In this document: in pieces, positions 1 through 8,926 of the stretch | Layout of the letters: every line of letters begins with the position of its first letter | How positions within the stretch are numbered: the stretch's first letter is position 1 | Source of the DNA: an uncultured Gammaproteobacteria bacterium | GTDB lineage: Bacteria; Pseudomonadota; Gammaproteobacteria; Arenicellales; CAJQKF01 | Assembly: GCA_905478855.1 (NCBI GenBank) | Contig: CAJQKF010000062.1 | Coordinates: 17,421-81,420 of the forward strand | Direction: 5' to 3' | DNA: 64,000 nt | Notes under the pieces: model-generated | Seen by the model: the letters and a program-made list of their open reading frames with translations, nothing else | Database searches by the model: none | What the model was told of the DNA's origin: nothing | Program-made: the position numbers and the translations under genes

Positions 1-650
1 GCCGCCCTCGTATTGCTGGACATAGAAGGGGCGTTGAGAGCGTCCGCAATATAGTCGATTTCTGTGGTCAGCGTGGAATCGAGTATCTGACTTTGTTCGC
101 TTTTAGTAGTGAAAATTGGCGTCGGCCTAGATCCGAAGTCGATTTTCTGATGGAACTATTGGTGAGCACTTTGGAAAATGAAGTACAGAAACTGCATGCA
201 AATGGTGTGCAGCTTAAAATAATTGGCGATTTAGATAGTTTCGGTGCGCGTATTCAGAAATTAGTTGCCCATGCACAGTCATTAACTTTCGATAATAAAA
301 AACTTACTCTTACCGTTGCTATTAATTATGGTGGACGTTGGGATGTGGCGGAAGCTGCTCGTGCTTTGGCCGCTAAAATAGCATCTGGTGATCTTTTGGT
401 CGCTGACATAACAGAACAGTTGGTGGCAGAAGCTATGAGTACAGCAGGGATACCTGATCCCGACTTGTTTATTCGGACGGGGGGCGAGACTCGAATAAGT
501 AATTTCTTACTTTGGCAACTTGCTTATACCGAACTATATTTTACTGATGTTTTATGGCCTGATTTTGATGAAATCCAACTTGATCTAGCCTTAAGTTCGT
601 TCGCTGGTCGTCAACGAAGATTTGGTCGGACCGGTGAGCAAATTCTGTAA
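1..650 (+). CDS. uppS: Undecaprenyl diphosphate synthase, 5'-truncated by window edge
   Basis: Cis-prenyltransferase that extends farnesyl diphosphate to C55 undecaprenyl diphosphate, the lipid carrier for peptidoglycan and O-antigen. The reading frame is open from the first bases of the window (frame beginning at base 3), so the start codon and the catalytic-Asp motif lie outside. Visible family blocks are AGHRRGVESVR, the FAFSSENWRRP segment, the AINYGGRWD block, and the RTGGETRISNFLLWQ diphosphate-binding region followed by a YTELYF-WPDF C-terminal motif. About 215 of the usual ~250 residues are present. cdsA follows after 117 bases, as in most gammaproteobacteria, so cotranscription is likely. 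Confidence 0.96.
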   Translation, partial: RPRIAGHRRGVESVRNIVDFCGQRGIEYLTLFAFSSENWRRPRSEVDFLMELLVSTLENEVQKLHANGVQLKIIGDLDSFGARIQKLVAHAQSLTFDNKKLTLTVAINYGGRWDVAEAARALAAKIASGDLLVADITEQLVAEAMSTAGIPDPDLFIRTGGETRISNFLLWQLAYTELYFTDVLWPDFDEIQLDLALSSFAGRQRRFGRTGEQIL

Positions 651-767
651 AAATGCGTAACGCCACTTATAGAGTGCTTAATTTAGCAATCATGATCGAG
701 TTGAGAGATGATTGCCTGCAGGTGCAGATGACGTTTGGTGCCATAAAATAATGGAGTACATGATTTT

Positions 768-1583
768 ATGTTAAGAACTCGTGTTGTAACCGCAGTTTTT
801 CTGTTGGTCGGATTTGTCGTGCTTCTAAATGTGCTCGATTCTTCCGGGTTTGCAGTCGCTATGCTGCTTATTTCTTCGATTGCCGCTTGGGAGTGGGGAT
901 CGTTATGCTTCAAGAAAAATAGAGTAAAAACAAGTTTTTTTACATTTCTTTCAGTAGTCGCTATGACATTGGTATGGATGCAATTCCCCTCGGGGGGCAT
1001 GATGATGTCAATTATAGGAAGTGCTCTGTGGGTCGTAATTGTCTGTATGTTTGTGGCCGGTCAAATCATACGGGTAAGTTTGTCCATCCAAGTTGTACTG
1101 GGCCTTCTCTTTATACCGTCATGCTACGCATCTTTGCTGCTTCTGCGTAACGGCGTTGGAATTCTAGACGGTCAATTTCTAGTTTGGACCTTGTTCTTAA
1201 TAGTATGGTCGGCTGATATTGGAGCGTATTTCTCCGGGAAGAAATTCGGAAAGACGAAACTAGCTGCGGATGTTAGCCCAAATAAAACATGGGAGGGCTT
1301 GTGGGGAGGTGTATTTTCAACTGCACTAATCTCTGTAATATTCGGTTACTTTGGCTTTGAACAATTTTCCGTCGCGTTAATGTTTTGGTTAGGAATATGT
1401 ATTTTTAGTGGGCTAATTTCTGTCGTGGGTGATCTTTTCGAGAGTTATATTAAACGTCATGCAAATGCGAAAGATAGCGGTTCGATTCTGCCGGGGCATG
1501 GTGGTATGTTGGATAGAGTAGACGGAGTGCTCGCAGCAGCACCCATATTTACACTTTTAATTATTTCAATCTATTCCGCGTAA
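768..1583 (+). CDS. cdsA: Phosphatidate cytidylyltransferase
   Basis: Integral membrane enzyme that makes CDP-diacylglycerol from phosphatidic acid and CTP, the branch point for phosphatidylethanolamine and phosphatidylglycerol. The 271-residue product is a chain of hydrophobic helices ending in the CDP-alcohol synthase signature: S-x2-KR-x4-KDSG-x-ILPGHGGMLDRVD, from about residue 226. The conserved acidic residues D236 and D249 lie in it. An upstream SPNKTWEG block is also typical. The ATG is preceded by a GGAG-like site. The stop is only a few bases before dxr, so the two are probably translated from one message. Confidence 0.96.
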   Translation: MLRTRVVTAVFLLVGFVVLLNVLDSSGFAVAMLLISSIAAWEWGSLCFKKNRVKTSFFTFLSVVAMTLVWMQFPSGGMMMSIIGSALWVVIVCMFVAGQIIRVSLSIQVVLGLLFIPSCYASLLLLRNGVGILDGQFLVWTLFLIVWSADIGAYFSGKKFGKTKLAADVSPNKTWEGLWGGVFSTALISVIFGYFGFEQFSVALMFWLGICIFSGLISVVGDLFESYIKRHANAKDSGSILPGHGGMLDRVDGVLAAAPIFTLLIISIYSA

Positions 1584-1588
1584 ACTTT

Positions 1589-2791
1589 GTGACTTCCTCG
1601 AGAAAAAAAAATGCGGTGACTGTTTTAGGTGCAACCGGTTCAATTGGTGATAGCACACTTGATATTATCGCTCAACATTCTGATAAGTTTGATTTGTTTG
1701 CGGTTTCGGGAAATCAAAGAATAGATAAGCTGGCCGAGATTTGTAGACGATTTAAACCGATTTATGCCGTTACAGTGGATCGTCTTGCTGCCGAGTGTTT
1801 GGAAAAACGAATTAAACTCGATTCTTTAGATACTAAAGTTATTTATGGGGAAGTTGCATTTCATTCGGTTTGCTCTCACCCTGATGTAGATGTGGTGGTT
1901 ACAGGAATTGTCGGTGCGGCTGGACTTCTACCCACGTTAAGCGCTATCGATGCCGGTAAAAAGGTGTTAATTGCAAACAAAGAGCCATTGGTCATGATGG
2001 GTCAATCGATTATTCTTCGAGCCCAAGCATCTGGCGCAACACTGGTCCCTTTAGACAGTGAGCATAATGCAATTTTGCAATGTTTACCGCAGCGCGAACG
2101 ACTTGATCTTCCGGAAAAATCGGTTTCTAGTTTGCTTTTAACCGCCTCTGGTGGGCCGTTTCGAACGTTTTCCAAAGTGGAGTTAGCCCATGTGACGCCA
2201 GCACAAGCCATTGCCCATCCTAATTGGTCTATGGGAACCAAGATTTCCGTAGATTCTGCGACTTTAATGAACAAGGGATTAGAGCTAATAGAGGCATGTA
2301 TTTTATTTTCTATGCACCCGAGTGATGTACGTGTGGTAATCCACCCACAGAGTGCAATACATTCGATGGTAGAATACATAGATGGCTCATATTTGGCTCA
2401 ACTAGGATCTCCGGATATGCGGATTCCTATAGCCTACGGGTTGGCATATCCGGAACGGATAACTTCAGGGGCCGAAAAACTTGATTTTACGAAATGTTCA
2501 CCGTTCGAGTTTGAAGAACCTGATCTTGACCGTTTTCCGTGTCTGCGGCTCGCGCGAGAGGCCGCGGAAGCAGGTGGAATTGCACCAATTGTTTTAAGTG
2601 CTGCAAATGAAGTCGCTGTTGGTGCTTTTCTAAATTTACAAATTCGATTCACGGATATTCCAACTGTAATAGAGTTCACATTAGATACAATCGATATGAT
2701 CTCGGATGGCTCAGTGGAGCAAATTCTAAGTGTAGATGAAGAAGCTAGACGGTTGTCGAAAGGGTTAATTGAGAGACAATTTAGTGGTTAA
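1589..2791 (+). CDS. dxr: 1-deoxy-D-xylulose 5-phosphate reductoisomerase
   Basis: Second enzyme of the MEP isoprenoid pathway. It rearranges and reduces DXP to MEP with NADPH and a divalent metal, and is the target of fosmidomycin. The 400-residue length is normal. The N-terminal dinucleotide motif is GATGSIGDSTLDII. The metal and substrate region contains PLDSEHNA and LTASGGPF, followed by SVDSATLMNKGLE and HPQSAIHSMVEY. The start is GTG, five bases after the cdsA stop. dxs, the preceding pathway step, is also in this window at 32,210, but in a separate operon. Confidence 0.97.
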   Translation: MTSSRKKNAVTVLGATGSIGDSTLDIIAQHSDKFDLFAVSGNQRIDKLAEICRRFKPIYAVTVDRLAAECLEKRIKLDSLDTKVIYGEVAFHSVCSHPDVDVVVTGIVGAAGLLPTLSAIDAGKKVLIANKEPLVMMGQSIILRAQASGATLVPLDSEHNAILQCLPQRERLDLPEKSVSSLLLTASGGPFRTFSKVELAHVTPAQAIAHPNWSMGTKISVDSATLMNKGLELIEACILFSMHPSDVRVVIHPQSAIHSMVEYIDGSYLAQLGSPDMRIPIAYGLAYPERITSGAEKLDFTKCSPFEFEEPDLDRFPCLRLAREAAEAGGIAPIVLSAANEVAVGAFLNLQIRFTDIPTVIEFTLDTIDMISDGSVEQILSVDEEARRLSKGLIERQFSG

Positions 2792-2871
2792 CAGCGGATG
2801 TTATGTGGTGTTTCGTTTGCTTTCTGGTATTACCTTCTGATTGAAATATTAAACGAGTTAAGGGTGGTTTA

Positions 2872-4233
2872 GTGGACTTTTTTTCAAGCATTATTGGCTT
2901 CATTCTTGCCATCGGTATCCTCGTTACTGTCCATGAGTTCGGGCATTTCTGGGTTGCGAGAAGTTTAGGTGTAAAGGTGCTTAAGTTTTCCATCGGCTTT
3001 GGGAAGCCTTTATGGTCACGAATTGGTCGTCGTGATAATACAGAATATGCAATTTCAATGATTCCCCTGGGTGGTTTTGTGAAAATGCTGGATGAGGGTG
3101 AGGGTGATGTTTTACCTGAAGAAGCTCATCGTGCCTTTAATCGGAAGCCGCTTTGGGTGAGAACGGCTGTTGTGCTTGCTGGACCGGCCTTCAATTTTCT
3201 TTTTGCCATCATTGCTTATTGGACCATACTTACCATTGGTGTTGAGGGACTCCAGCCTGTAGTCGGTACGGTGGTTAAAAGCTCGATTGCTCAGCGCGCC
3301 GGCATCGAAATGGATGATCGGTTATTAACGATTGATGGTCGTCCGATTCAAACGTGGAGTGAGCACAGGCTCTATATGATGGATCGCTTGCTCGATGGCG
3401 ATTCGATACTGTTCGCCTTAAAACGCCAAGACGGTTCTGAACACAGTGCGGAGTTGCAATTACCCGAGGGGTTTCTTGGCAGTTTTTCACCTACTGCGAT
3501 AGAGTCGCAACTAGGAATCGGCCCCAAATTGCCCATTCTCCTCGCAATAGTTGGAAGTGTGTCACCCGAGTCCCCAGCAAGTGATGCGGGATTGCTTGCT
3601 GGCGACAAAATTCTAGCTATAAATGACGTTAAGGTCGATAACTGGTCGACCTTAGTCAAGGAAGTTACGCCCAAAGCCAGTCAAAAAACTCGTTTTGAAG
3701 TGTTACGTCAAGATGAATTGGTTGGGTTGACTATTGTACCTGAGCCTATAGAAGTAAATGGTACCACTATTGGACGAATAGGAATTGGACCCCAATTCAC
3801 GGAGCCTGGAGCAGAGTTTTTGGCTGTTGCAGAGCTCGGGTTCAGTTCACGTGTCTATAAATCGTTAGAGAATACTTGGTTAATGAGTGCGTTAACGTTA
3901 AAGATGCTCTACCGAATGTTGAAGCTAGAGGTTTCAGTCAAAAATCTTAGTGGTCCAATAACAATAGCGCATTATGCTGGGCAAACGGTGCAAATCGGGG
4001 TGATACCGTTCTTGACCTTTCTTGCTGTCGTTAGTATCAGTCTTGGTGTACTCAATTTGTTACCCATTCCGGTTTTGGATGGCGGGCATTTATTGTATTA
4101 TGCAATTGAATTAGTGAAGGGTAGTCCTGTTTCTGAACGAGTAATGATCTGGGGGCAACAACTCGGTATAGTAATTTTAGCTTGTTTGATGGGTATCGCC
4201 TTTTACAATGATATACTCCGGTTGTTTGAGTAA
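2872..4233 (+). CDS. rseP: Site-2 intramembrane zinc protease RseP
   Basis: Inner-membrane metalloprotease that makes the second cut of the anti-sigma factor RseA and so releases sigma-E during envelope stress. Residues 20-25 form VHEFGH (H21, E22, H25), and the third zinc ligand lies in the NLLPIPVLDGGH motif with D403. Two PDZ domains occupy roughly residues 110-280. The 453-residue length matches the family. The start is GTG and lies 80 bases after dxr. Its substrate partners rpoE-rseA-rseB are encoded at 25,910-28,201, so most of the sigma-E circuit lies in this window. Confidence 0.97.
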   Translation: MDFFSSIIGFILAIGILVTVHEFGHFWVARSLGVKVLKFSIGFGKPLWSRIGRRDNTEYAISMIPLGGFVKMLDEGEGDVLPEEAHRAFNRKPLWVRTAVVLAGPAFNFLFAIIAYWTILTIGVEGLQPVVGTVVKSSIAQRAGIEMDDRLLTIDGRPIQTWSEHRLYMMDRLLDGDSILFALKRQDGSEHSAELQLPEGFLGSFSPTAIESQLGIGPKLPILLAIVGSVSPESPASDAGLLAGDKILAINDVKVDNWSTLVKEVTPKASQKTRFEVLRQDELVGLTIVPEPIEVNGTTIGRIGIGPQFTEPGAEFLAVAELGFSSRVYKSLENTWLMSALTLKMLYRMLKLEVSVKNLSGPITIAHYAGQTVQIGVIPFLTFLAVVSISLGVLNLLPIPVLDGGHLLYYAIELVKGSPVSERVMIWGQQLGIVILACLMGIAFYNDILRLFE

Positions 4234-4315
4234 GGCATATACTTAAAATTACTCGATAAACGGTGTGTTATTCTTAATAAGTAACCAAAAGACCAAAACC
4301 AAGAGATCTTACAGA

Positions 4316-6607
4316 ATGCGTAAAATTAAGCTCGGTACTTTACTACTAGTTTTTCTGTCATCATTGGCAAGTGCGGCAGGTGAGTTTATTGTTTCCGATA
4401 TTCGCGTTGAGGGGTTACAAAGAATTCAGCCGGGCACCGTTTTTAATTATCTGCCGATAAAGGTTGGTGATGAGGTGGATAAGAGCCTGACAACGGATGC
4501 TGTAAAAGCACTTTTTAAGACCGGTTTTTTTACGGATGTAGAGTTGCGCCAAGAAGGGAATGTGTTGGTCGTTTCCGTAGCTGAACGTCCATCTGTGGCA
4601 TCGGTAAAGTTTAATGGGAATAAGGATATTCGCTCTGAACAGTTGGAAGAGGCGCTTAATAGTGCTGGTTTTTCGGAAGGTCGGATTTTTAATCAGAGCA
4701 TTCTTGATCGCGTAATGCAGGATATTAAGAGTCAATATTTTTCCCGTGGTCGATACTCCGCTCAGGTGGAGGCAACTATATCTCCAAGAACACTGAATAG
4801 AGTAGCCGTCGATATTGATATCGATGAGGGCCGGGTGGCTCGTATAAAGCAAATTCGTATTATCGGACAGGAGGCTTTTGAAGAAAAAGACTTACTCGAT
4901 AAATTTGCTCTGTCAGATAGCAGTGTTTTCGGGTTTTTAAGTCGAAAAGACAAGTTCTCGGAGGAAAAGCTTCGGGGTGATACTGAAAGTCTGCGTAGTT
5001 TTTATCAGGATAACGGATATCTCGATTTTAAGGTTAATAGCACCGATGTATCTCTCTCCCAGAATAAACAAGATATCTTCATAACAATAAGTGTGTCTGA
5101 AGGACAACGTTTTGTTATTAAATCCATAAACGTTCAGCCCGTAGAAGGTGTCGCTCAGGAAGCGTTGGAGAGTCGTGTAACGACTTCCGCAGGTGAAATT
5201 TTTTCCCGACAAAAAGTAGCGGCTAGTCGAGCCGATATAGCGGGTTATCTAGCTGATTTGGGATACGCGTTTGTGAAAGTTAATGCGGTTACCGATGTTG
5301 ACAACGAAAATAATGCAGTTGGGTTTACATTTGCAATTGATCCTGGGCCCAAAGTCTACGTTCGCCGTATTGAAATTACCGGTAATACTACCACGCGAGA
5401 TGATGTTATTCGCCGGGAGCTGCGACAGTTGGAAGGTTCCTTGTTTTCTGCAGCAAAAGTTCGGCGCTCACGCGTTCGATTGCAGCGCCTTGAGTTTTTT
5501 GACGAAGTTGGTGTCGAGACAGAGTCTGTTCCTGGCTCAGTCGATCAGTTGGACTTAATTGTTAGCGTCGTTGAAAAAGCGACGGGTAGCTTTCTGTTTG
5601 GTATTGGTTATTCAGATGGAGATGGTGTACTGATTCAAGCGAGTGTTAAACGAAAAAATTTGTTTGGAAGCGGTAAGGAACTTAATTTGAGTATAGATAA
5701 CTCGAGCGTGTCCAAGCTATACGAAATAGAATATAACAACCCTTATCATACTGTGAGTGGTGTTAGCCGAAACTTTCATATTACAGCGAGAGAAGTTGAT
5801 GCCGCAGAGGCAGACACCGCAGAGTATGTAGCCAATACTATTTCAGCAGGTATTGGTTATAGAATTCCTATGTCAGAATTTAACTCGTTAAATTTGACAA
5901 TAGATGTTGAACAAATTGATCTGGAGGAAACAGTAGACACCCCGCCTGAATTCAGCACGTTTATTACTGCAAATCCGTCAAGTAATAACCTTAAATTATT
6001 GGCGAGTGTCGGTCGCGACACTCGGGATAGTATTTTCTTTCCAACAGAGGGTTATTTGCGTCGTGTATCCATTGAAACATCGATTCCGGGGAGTGATTTG
6101 GAATACTATAAGGTCGAGTTGAGAGGAGCGTGGTATAAATCACTTACGAAAGGAAAGAAAACCGTATTTAAGGTCGCGGGTGATGTGGGATACGGAGACG
6201 GTTATGGTGATAGCAGTGGACTACCATTTTTCAAGAATTACTTTGCAGGTGGCCCAAGCTCAGTGCGCGGTTATAACTCCCGTTCTCTGGGGCCGCAGGA
6301 TACGGGTAATACGCCTGAGGCTATAGGTGGATCCAAGAAATTTACTGCAAATGCGGAGCTTCTGTTTCCGGTTCCGGGTGCTAGCGATTCTAAAGATAAA
6401 CGTCTTGGAATTTTCGTAGATGGCGGGATGGTGTTTTCTTCTGAGGAAAGTATAGATGTTGGAGAGTTGAGAGCTTCAGCCGGATTGTCTTTTAACTGGT
6501 TTTCGCCTGTTGGGCCATTAGCAATAAGTTACGGTGTTCCATTGAACGAAGAAGCAGGAGACGACGTTGAAAAATTTCAACTTTCGTTGGGCGCACTTTT
6601 CAGATAA
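4316..6607 (+). CDS. bamA: Outer membrane protein assembly factor BamA
   Basis: Essential Omp85 protein that inserts beta-barrel proteins into the outer membrane. The chosen ATG gives a clear signal peptide (MRKIKLGTLLLVFLSSLASA) and 763 residues. The open frame extends 17 codons upstream to a TTG, but that would add a charged, unlikely leader. Five POTRA repeats fill about residues 20-420 and the rest is the 16-strand barrel. It includes the loop-6 lock motif in GGPSSVRGYN. The final residues read FQLSLGALFR, so the terminal aromatic is second from last rather than last, a small departure from the usual barrel signal. Confidence 0.97.
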   Translation: MRKIKLGTLLLVFLSSLASAAGEFIVSDIRVEGLQRIQPGTVFNYLPIKVGDEVDKSLTTDAVKALFKTGFFTDVELRQEGNVLVVSVAERPSVASVKFNGNKDIRSEQLEEALNSAGFSEGRIFNQSILDRVMQDIKSQYFSRGRYSAQVEATISPRTLNRVAVDIDIDEGRVARIKQIRIIGQEAFEEKDLLDKFALSDSSVFGFLSRKDKFSEEKLRGDTESLRSFYQDNGYLDFKVNSTDVSLSQNKQDIFITISVSEGQRFVIKSINVQPVEGVAQEALESRVTTSAGEIFSRQKVAASRADIAGYLADLGYAFVKVNAVTDVDNENNAVGFTFAIDPGPKVYVRRIEITGNTTTRDDVIRRELRQLEGSLFSAAKVRRSRVRLQRLEFFDEVGVETESVPGSVDQLDLIVSVVEKATGSFLFGIGYSDGDGVLIQASVKRKNLFGSGKELNLSIDNSSVSKLYEIEYNNPYHTVSGVSRNFHITAREVDAAEADTAEYVANTISAGIGYRIPMSEFNSLNLTIDVEQIDLEETVDTPPEFSTFITANPSSNNLKLLASVGRDTRDSIFFPTEGYLRRVSIETSIPGSDLEYYKVELRGAWYKSLTKGKKTVFKVAGDVGYGDGYGDSSGLPFFKNYFAGGPSSVRGYNSRSLGPQDTGNTPEAIGGSKKFTANAELLFPVPGASDSKDKRLGIFVDGGMVFSSEESIDVGELRASAGLSFNWFSPVGPLAISYGVPLNEEAGDDVEKFQLSLGALFR

Positions 6608-6627
6608 CTAGTTAGGTATTTTGTAGT

Positions 6628-7116
6628 ATGATTTTTCGCACTATTTTTATTTGTATATTTCTATTTGCGGGGTCGGCTTTCGCGCAGTCTCCTAAAATAG
6701 GGTTTGTAGATGCTGTAAAGCTGGTTGAAACAGCACCGCAAGGTGAGAAGTCTTTGCAGGGTTTGGAGAAAGAGTTCAGCCCACGTGATCGTGAGATTCG
6801 AGAATTACGAGCAGAGTTGCGGCAGATAGAGGCGGATCTAGATAAAAATGCGCTGGTCATGAAGCAAGTTGATATAGATAAACGTCAGTTAGATGTCCAG
6901 ACTGCGCGGCGAAAACTTAAACGTCTACAACAAGAATTTAAAGAGGACTACAATATTCGTCGAAACGAAGAATTGAAAAAACTACAGCGAATCGTCACTG
7001 AAGCTATAATAGAAATTGCCGAAAGCGAGGGCTATGATTTAATCGTTCAACAAGCTGTATTTGCGAGCGAATCCGTAAATATAACTGAGAAAGTATTAGA
7101 AAAGCTTGGTCGTTAG
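6628..7116 (+). CDS. skp: Periplasmic chaperone Skp/OmpH
   Basis: Holdase that binds unfolded outer membrane proteins after export and delivers them to the Bam complex. It has a signal peptide with an AFAQ cleavage region, then the family start PKIGFVDAVKLVETAPQG. A long charged alpha-helical coiled-coil arm follows (about residues 45-125), and it ends with an NITEKVLEKL-like tail. The length of 162 residues is typical. It begins 20 bases after bamA, so the two are probably cotranscribed. lpxD would normally follow but is not found intact here. Confidence 0.93.
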   Translation: MIFRTIFICIFLFAGSAFAQSPKIGFVDAVKLVETAPQGEKSLQGLEKEFSPRDREIRELRAELRQIEADLDKNALVMKQVDIDKRQLDVQTARRKLKRLQQEFKEDYNIRRNEELKKLQRIVTEAIIEIAESEGYDLIVQQAVFASESVNITEKVLEKLGR

Positions 7117-7662
7117 TTAGGGTGATACAAGCAACGGATAATGTTGCACAGCAAGAAATAACTATTACTCAGTGCTTGGTTGAGGAGCAGGTCCCCCTCT
7201 TGCTGCAACACCTTAGATATTAACGAGCGTATAGGAGACAGTGTCTTAGGATATAACGTTTCTCGTGATATTTCCCCGATACACAAGGCTCAATTTTTTC
7301 GCACATATGGGTAAATTCTTACACTTATTTATTCTTCAGTAATGGCCTAATGTAGCTGTTGAAATAGCGCTAAGCTGTTAATACTTATGTCTTCAAAACG
7401 AAGTTTCATTTATTGAGTATATTAATAGGTGGCGTGATTCCATTTCTATGATATGGTCAGTAAAGGGTTCAGAACGCGTCAGAATAGACCGTTTCGGTAG
7501 TGAAGTTTGTGTGTTTCTACCGTGATTTAAGCGGGGTGTTTAAATAGTGATAGTTTGAGGCATCTCGATTTCGATATGGCAGTTATATTTAGATCTCGGA
7601 ATTGAATTTAATGAACTTCATAATAGTTTTCCCCGAAAAATTAAACTTAGAAGGAATGCACA
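7117..7662 (+). pseudogene. Gene-poor gap in the usual lpxD slot, possible decayed remnant
   Basis: No intact gene is visible in these 546 bases. A GTG-started frame at 7122-7223 would give 33 residues and then stops. The stretch after it (about 7220-7305) reads ERIGDSVLGYNVSRDISP and then IHKAQFF. This loosely resembles the N-terminal uridine-binding domain of LpxD (a GD-x-L-x-V-x-x-ISPI-x-KAQ-like pattern), but it stops at once. No hexapeptide-repeat sequence was recognised downstream. The neighbours (skp on the left, fabZ-lpxA-lpxB on the right) are those of lpxD in most gammaproteobacteria. The remnant reading is inference. The stretch must also carry the fabZ promoter. Confidence 0.3.
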
Positions 7663-8106
7663 GTGACAGCAATTGATATACACCAGATCAGAAAAATTCT
7701 ACCACACAGATATCCTTTTTTACTTGTGGATCGTGTTGAAGATTATGAAAAAGATAAATGGCTGCGTGCAATCAAGAATGTAACGATTAATGAGCCTTGT
7801 TTTCAAGGTCATTTCCCGCACAGACCGGTTTTCCCTGGAGTTTTGATTTTGGAAACTATTGCTCAAGCGGCCGCAATTATGGCGAGTTTGAGTCTGGGCA
7901 AGGAGGCTGGAGAGGACACTGTTTACTTATTTGCTGGCGTAGATAAGGCCCGGTTTAAAATACCGGTTGAACCGGGAGACCAGATGGTTATCGATGTTCA
8001 GATGCTGAAAAAAGTGAGAGGCGTCTGGCGATGTGGTGGTCAGGCAAAGGTTAACGATAAGCTATGCTGTTCTATGGAATTACTGTTCACCTACCAGAAT
8101 CTATAA
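7663..8106 (+). CDS. fabZ: 3-hydroxyacyl-ACP dehydratase FabZ
   Basis: Hot-dog-fold dehydratase of type II fatty acid synthesis. It removes water from 3-hydroxyacyl-ACP and competes with lipid A synthesis for 3-hydroxymyristoyl-ACP. The catalytic His50 and Glu64 are in QGHFPHRPVFPGVLILE, and LPHRYPFLLVDRV near the N terminus is also diagnostic. The length is 147 residues. The start is GTG with an AAGGA site eight or so bases upstream. lpxA and lpxB follow, keeping competing and dependent steps in one operon. Confidence 0.97.
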   Translation: MTAIDIHQIRKILPHRYPFLLVDRVEDYEKDKWLRAIKNVTINEPCFQGHFPHRPVFPGVLILETIAQAAAIMASLSLGKEAGEDTVYLFAGVDKARFKIPVEPGDQMVIDVQMLKKVRGVWRCGGQAKVNDKLCCSMELLFTYQNL

Positions 8107-8147
8107 TAGAGTGAAACCTAGTTAATGAGTGGTGTGTAGGTATTTGT

Positions 8148-8918
8148 ATGATCGATAAAAATGCGATTGTCCATCCGAATGCGGAAATTGAGGAGGGTGT
8201 ATCAATTGGCGCATTTAGTGTTGTAGAGCAAGGCGTAAAAATTGGAAGTAATACAAAAATTGAGTCTCATGTCATCATTCGGGAAAACACGACGATTGGT
8301 GCTGATAACCATATATATCAGTTTTGTTCCATTGGCGAAGGACCGCAATATGTCGGATTAGAGGGAGATCCTACATCCTTGGTGATTGGTGATCGAAATG
8401 TGGTTCGAGAGTATTGCACATTAAATAGTGGCACTCCAGTTGGTGGCGGTGTTACCCAAATTGGGTCGGATAATTTTTTGATGGCCTATGTGCATATCGC
8501 TCATGACTGTCAGTTAGGTAATCACACAGTGTTTGCCAATTGCGCCAGCTTGGCAGGTCATGTTGAAGTTGGCGATCATGTGATTATGGGCGGATTTACG
8601 CTCGTTCACCAGTTTTGCCGCGTAGGCGCGCATTCTATTACAGGTATAGGCTCGGTTTGTTTAAAAGATGTTCCTCCGTTTATCGTTGCTGCTGGAAATA
8701 CTGCCAGCCCATTTGGAATAAATGTTAAAGGATTGCGCCGACGCGGTTTTAGTAGCGATCAAATTCAGTTATTAAAATGGGCTTATAGACAAATATTTAG
8801 GTCAGGTTTGGACGTGTCCGTGGTGGTAAAACGCTTAGAAGAACGCTTGGATGAGTGTGTTCACATTCAATTGTTCATTGATTTCTTAAAATCCTCTAAA
8901 CGGGGAATTATTCGTTAA
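8148..8918 (+). CDS. lpxA: UDP-N-acetylglucosamine acyltransferase LpxA
   Basis: First step of lipid A synthesis: transfers a 3-hydroxyacyl chain from ACP to the 3-OH of UDP-GlcNAc. The N-terminal two thirds is a left-handed beta-helix of hexapeptide repeats (for example the IDKNAIVHPNAEIEEGVSIG start). The catalytic histidine is H119 in HIAHDCQLGN. The C-terminal helical domain begins near NVKGLRRRGFS. The length of 256 residues is normal for a trimeric LpxA. The gene sits between fabZ and lpxB as expected. Confidence 0.97.
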   Translation: MIDKNAIVHPNAEIEEGVSIGAFSVVEQGVKIGSNTKIESHVIIRENTTIGADNHIYQFCSIGEGPQYVGLEGDPTSLVIGDRNVVREYCTLNSGTPVGGGVTQIGSDNFLMAYVHIAHDCQLGNHTVFANCASLAGHVEVGDHVIMGGFTLVHQFCRVGAHSITGIGSVCLKDVPPFIVAAGNTASPFGINVKGLRRRGFSSDQIQLLKWAYRQIFRSGLDVSVVVKRLEERLDECVHIQLFIDFLKSSKRGIIR

Positions 8919-8926
8919 TTTGAAGA

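Noticed and set aside
4415..4852. Leftward 145-residue frame inside bamA
   Set aside because: It is antisense to a full-length, well-supported BamA and has no recognisable motif.
7122..7223. Small GTG-started reading frame after skp
   Set aside because: Only 33 residues, no good ribosome site and no family resemblance; described only as part of the lpxD-slot gap.
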